Source: an uncultured Rhizobiaceae group bacterium (GTDB lineage Bacteria; Pseudomonadota; Alphaproteobacteria; Rhizobiales; Rhizobiaceae). Taken from it: 43,500 bases of DNA. Made by a program: the position numbers and the translations under genes. Below are positions 40,934-43,500 of the stretch, in pieces; within the stretch, counting starts at the first letter, position 1; each line of letters starts with the position of its first letter. The notes below the pieces were generated by a model. The model searched no databases. It was not told the DNA's origin and worked only from the letters and a program-made list of their open reading frames with translations. The stretch covers positions 1 to 43,500 of the forward strand of contig CALLUS010000020.1 in assembly GCA_938010435.1 (NCBI GenBank), read 5' to 3'.

Positions 40934-41503
40934 TCAAAGCACTTTCAGTCGGTTTATGCGCCACCACGCCCAAATGATTGCCATGACCATGCCGGCCAAT
41001 AGCACTGTACTGGCCAGCCCCCAACCAGCACTTACCACTTGCTCAACCTGTGCCCCAAATGTGAACCCGGTACCCACAAGAATGGTCGTCCATAGTATGG
41101 CAGATGCGGCGTTGAGGGTGGTAAACGAGGGCCAAGACATTGTACCCAAACCCAACGGAAACGCACCAACTGTCCGCATGCCCTTTGGATATCGGTAAAG
41201 AAACACGTAAGCCCACCCATATCGCGCAACCAAAACCTTCGCTGCGGTCATGGCCCGATAAAGCCAAGGCCATCTGGAGGACCAAGAGATTCCGTAACGT
41301 TTTGCAACTGCAAACCTTGCCTCGTCGCCCAAATACCCTCCAGCAAAACTTGCTATCACTACTGGTACCAATTCAAGGGCTCCTGCTTGTGCCGCATAGC
41401 CTGCGAACAGCGGAAGCGATCCGCTTTTTAAAGCGCAATAAATGAACAGAAGCCCATAAATCCAGGTTCCATAGTTTGCAACGAGTTCTAGTAGGTTATT
41501 CAA
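40934..41503 (-). CDS. DedA/VTT-family membrane protein
   Basis: A 189-aa inner-membrane protein of the DedA (SNARE-associated, VTT) family, thought to move lipids or lipid carriers across the membrane. The family pattern is visible: GSLPLFAGYAAQAGAL, then ASFAGGYLGDEARFAVAKRYG (about 50-70), and FLYRYPKGMRTVGAFPLGLGTM (about 101-122) where DedA proteins have F-xRFxPxxRxxxxxxAG; here Tyr replaces Phe in the R-[FY]-P core. Further helices fill the C-terminus. The start is TTG 41503 with GGAG some distance upstream. It is divergent from the metal/envelope cluster on its right. Confidence 0.85.
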   Translation of the reverse strand: MNNLLELVANYGTWIYGLLFIYCALKSGSLPLFAGYAAQAGALELVPVVIASFAGGYLGDEARFAVAKRYGISWSSRWPWLYRAMTAAKVLVARYGWAYVFLYRYPKGMRTVGAFPLGLGTMSWPSFTTLNAASAILWTTILVGTGFTFGAQVEQVVSAGWGLASTVLLAGMVMAIIWAWWRINRLKVL

Positions 41504-41700
41504 GGCTGGTTTCTTTCTCCGGTTGCTCCTGACTGCGGCTCAACCCATCAAACAGTTTTAAACCTACTAGTCGATTTTGTGATCAAGTCACATGTGGCGT
41601 TTCGCGACATCGATTGTGCTTTTTTATAAAAAGCCCCATCACACGAAATTTTGAAAGATTTTAATGACTCGGTTAATTTTTTTACGCTATACGCAACGGC

Positions 41701-42048
41701 ATGAACCGCTTTGTTATGATTTTTACAGTTTTTGCAATGGTGTTTGCCGCCTCAGGCATGCACCGTTCGTCTGCGACTGAAAGCGTTCGAAAAACAGCGG
41801 ATCAGTATCAATACTTGGTTGCCGACACCAATCTGGTTCAAAACGCTGTCGATGAAGATTGTTGCGGAGAAATGGGCTTCGAGAAGCACTCTCCACATGA
41901 TCACTGCAGCATGACCTGCGCTATTCTTGCCAACCCGATCCGCGCTGAGCAAAATTGGAAAATCGGAAAGATTTCGGAATTTCGAACTGATGTTCTTGCT
42001 GGCAATCTATTCGATCTTATGAAGCGTCCTCCAAAAAACCTCGTCTAG
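41701..42048 (+). CDS. exported Cys/His-rich protein, possible metal binder
   Basis: A 115-aa protein with a signal peptide (MNRFVMIFTVFAMVFAASG). The mature centre reads DEDCCGEMGFEKHSPHDHCS followed by MTCAIL: four cysteines and three histidines within 24 residues, a probable metal site. I do not recognise the family; the later DUF411 gene makes copper or a similar metal a reasonable guess. No strong ribosome site is seen before ATG 41701. The TA-rich stretch before it (41640-41695) probably carries the promoter for the cluster. Confidence 0.65.
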   Translation: MNRFVMIFTVFAMVFAASGMHRSSATESVRKTADQYQYLVADTNLVQNAVDEDCCGEMGFEKHSPHDHCSMTCAILANPIRAEQNWKIGKISEFRTDVLAGNLFDLMKRPPKNLV

Positions 42049-42106
42049 TTCCAAATCGATCGCCTTGTGGGCGATCAGTCGTGAATTTAGAAGAGGTTAT
42101 TCGAAC

Positions 42107-42679
42107 ATGCTTACTAGACGTTCCCTATTAACTGGCGCAATTGCACTTGGTTCCACCACCCTATTGACTGCCGCAAGTCCGGCGCTAGCTCACCACAGCA
42201 AACGGTTTAAACTGAAGAAGAAATATTTGCCGCAACGCGTATCCTTTAGTGGCTATGCACCGGGCACCATTGTTGTCGATCCGCGCAATCATTTTCTGTA
42301 TCTCGTAGAAAGCAGATCGAGAGCACGGCGATATGGAGTGGGTGTTGGCAAGGCGGGCCTCACCTTCAAAGGCACGGCCAAGATTAGCCGCAAAGCAAAG
42401 TGGCCATCTTGGACGCCGACCAAAAACATGATCCGCCGTTCACCAGAGAAGTATGCTCGATTTGCAGGCGGTGTTCCGGGCGGTCCTGGGAACCCTTTAG
42501 GTGCCCGCGCGCTTTATCTTTATAAGGGTAAGCGGGACACCTACTTTAGAATTCATGGCACGACCCAGCCTTCTTCGATCGGCAGATCGGTATCGAACGG
42601 CTGTATTCGCATGATCAATGAACATGTCAAAGACCTTTACGAACGCGTGCCCTTAGGTGCTCGCGTCGTAGTTCTTTGA
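42107..42679 (+). CDS. L,D-transpeptidase (YkuD), Tat-exported
   Basis: A 190-aa exported enzyme that makes or uses 3-3 links in peptidoglycan, or joins proteins to it. The signal has a twin-arginine motif (MLTRRSLLTGAIALGSTTLL). The YkuD domain covers about 50-190: YAPGTIVVDPRNHFLYLVE near its start and the catalytic motif HGTTQPSSIGRSVSNGCIRM at about 157-176, with Cys in SNGCIRM and the His at the front. All active-site residues are present. I use ATG 42107 over 42065, because the signal starts there. It is 58 bases after the Cys/His protein and 18 before DUF411. Confidence 0.9.
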   Translation: MLTRRSLLTGAIALGSTTLLTAASPALAHHSKRFKLKKKYLPQRVSFSGYAPGTIVVDPRNHFLYLVESRSRARRYGVGVGKAGLTFKGTAKISRKAKWPSWTPTKNMIRRSPEKYARFAGGVPGGPGNPLGARALYLYKGKRDTYFRIHGTTQPSSIGRSVSNGCIRMINEHVKDLYERVPLGARVVVL

Positions 42680-42697
42680 TCGAGAAAGATAGTCAAA

Positions 42698-43156
42698 ATG
42701 AAAATTCAACTGAAACGAACTCTCACGAGTGCGTTGTTGCTTTTTGCAGCGAGCAATGCCGCCTACGCCGAACAAATCAAAAATATGACCGTGTACAAAA
42801 CGCCTTGGTGCGGATGTTGTGAAGTCTGGACCAAGGCCATGCAGCAGGCTGGATTTAAGATCGAAGTGAAAAACATGGATGATTTATCGCTGACAAAAAA
42901 ACGGTATGGCGTGCCCGCTCAGCTTGAAGCATGTCACACAGCGGTATTGGGAAAATACATCATTGAAGGTCACGTGCCTCTGCAGGCAATTGAAAAACTT
43001 CAGAGCGAAGAGCCAAATGTACGTGGTATTGCAGTTGCTGGTATGCCTATGGGGTCGCTTGGCATGGGTTATGATCCCGAGGCCCGTTACGATGTTATGT
43101 CTTTCGCAGTTTCCAAAACGAATAAACCAGTTGTATTCTACGAGGCAGGCAAATGA
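42698..43156 (+). CDS. DUF411 exported metal-binding protein
   Basis: A 152-aa protein with a signal peptide (LTSALLLFAASNAAYA) and the DUF411 domain: MTVYKTPWCGCCEVWTKAMQ (CxCC motif at about 38-41), then MDDLSLTKKRYGVPAQLEACHTAVLGKYIIEGHVP and VRGIAVAGMPMGSLGM. DUF411 proteins are linked to copper and silver resistance and resemble thioredoxin-fold metal chaperones. The conserved Cys and His are all present. The stop overlaps the next start in ATGA. Confidence 0.9.
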   Translation: MKIQLKRTLTSALLLFAASNAAYAEQIKNMTVYKTPWCGCCEVWTKAMQQAGFKIEVKNMDDLSLTKKRYGVPAQLEACHTAVLGKYIIEGHVPLQAIEKLQSEEPNVRGIAVAGMPMGSLGMGYDPEARYDVMSFAVSKTNKPVVFYEAGK

Positions 43157-43500
43157 CCGATATCAAATCCTCCGAGCCATCTAGCCGACGAGCAATGTTA
43201 TTGGGCGGTGCCAGCGTGGCAGCTTTAACGCTTGCGGGCTGTTCCCGTCGCGAGCCGCAGGGCCGCCGTCCAAGATTGCGCGTCATGGAAAGGATTGCCA
43301 AGCGTCGAGCCAAACGGAGAAACACGGATGACTATGCCTTTATGTATGGGCCGAAGCCAAACGAGGAGTTTCCCCTGCCAGCCGTCAACCTCAAGCAGGT
43401 GAACTCGAAATTCTATCGGCGCGAAGTTCGAAATCGCACCGGATATCCCGCAGGCACAGTCGTTGTCGATACGAAGAATTTCTATCTCTACTGGACGCAA
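43153..43500 (+). CDS. L,D-transpeptidase-like lipoprotein (cut by window edge)
   Basis: The frame opens with ATG 43153, overlapping the DUF411 stop, and runs 116 codons to the window end. It carries a twin-arginine signal and lipobox (SRRAMLLGGASVAALTLAGC, Cys30), suggesting a Tat-exported lipoprotein. After a basic linker comes YPAGTVVVDTKNFYLYWTQ, which parallels the YkuD start of the first L,D-transpeptidase (APGTIVVDPRNHFLYLVE). The catalytic part lies outside the window. A second L,D-transpeptidase in the same operon is inferred from this alignment. Confidence 0.75.
   Translation, partial: MTDIKSSEPSSRRAMLLGGASVAALTLAGCSRREPQGRRPRLRVMERIAKRRAKRRNTDDYAFMYGPKPNEEFPLPAVNLKQVNSKFYRREVRNRTGYPAGTVVVDTKNFYLYWTQ

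Noticed and set aside
1-43500. CRISPR arrays, tRNA or rRNA genes, and intact insertion sequences
   Set aside because: I looked for regular spaced repeats, cloverleaf-like sequences, transposase motifs and terminal repeats and found none that I could support.

Overview
This window looks like part of an alphaproteobacterial plasmid or other repABC-type secondary replicon, read mostly on the minus strand. The evidence is a repA-repB-repC operon at the left edge (repC cut by the window end), two perfect 16-bp parS palindromes of the repABC type, a candidate counter-transcribed RNA between repB and repC, and a backbone gene set common on alphaproteobacterial plasmids: DUF736, DUF2493, Toprim, a strawberry-notch helicase/methylase, DUF3768 and a large ParB-like protein. 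A complete VirB-type type IV secretion operon follows. The form of RepC and RepA suggests Rhodobacterales or Hyphomicrobiales; the sequence alone does not settle which.

Layout. 1-2833: replication and partition. 3160-5846: an SSB, then a Fic domain fused to a zeta-toxin-like kinase with an upstream partner gene, then DUF736. 6167-9983 (plus strand): an accessory block with an Xre/MbcA-like antitoxin and RES toxin under a palindromic operator, an AbiV-like HEPN protein and an unknown protein. 10040-16701 (minus): DUF2493/SLOG, Toprim primase-like protein and the 1471-aa methylase-helicase. 16909-19605: a second accessory block, a small EACC1-like protein translationally coupled to a HExxH metallopeptidase and faced by an APH/kinase-fold protein. 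19780-24582 (minus): plasmid backbone genes separated by hairpins, with the ParB-like protein and a six-helix membrane protein. 24807-26677 (plus): mobile mystery proteins A and B (HTH plus Fic) and an SRAP (YedK-like) protein. 26669-28353 (minus): a tightly packed operon of exported proteins including a TrbM-like protein. 28534-29463: an ArgP-type LysR regulator. 29955-39904 (minus): virB1-B2-B3-B4-B7-B5-orf-B6-B8-B9-B10-B11. 40348-40737: a palindrome, a strongly structured RNA-like element and a small STAS-like reading frame. 40934-43500: a DedA membrane protein and an envelope/metal cluster with a Cys/His-rich exported protein, two L,D-transpeptidases and DUF411.

How it fits together. RepABC gives replication, segregation and copy control; SSB, Toprim, the SNO helicase and the ParB-like protein form a DNA-handling backbone; VirB1-B11 builds a conjugation-type channel, but no coupling protein (VirD4) or relaxase lies in this window. 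Several maintenance or defence modules (Fic-zeta, RES/Xre, MmpA/MmpB, AbiV-like, EACC1-like/zincin/kinase) sit between the backbone blocks. The strongest candidates for something undescribed are the EACC1-like/HExxH/kinase locus (16909-19605), the Fic-zeta fusion (3521-5382), the shared hairpin leaders ahead of backbone genes, and the structured element at 40372-40492.
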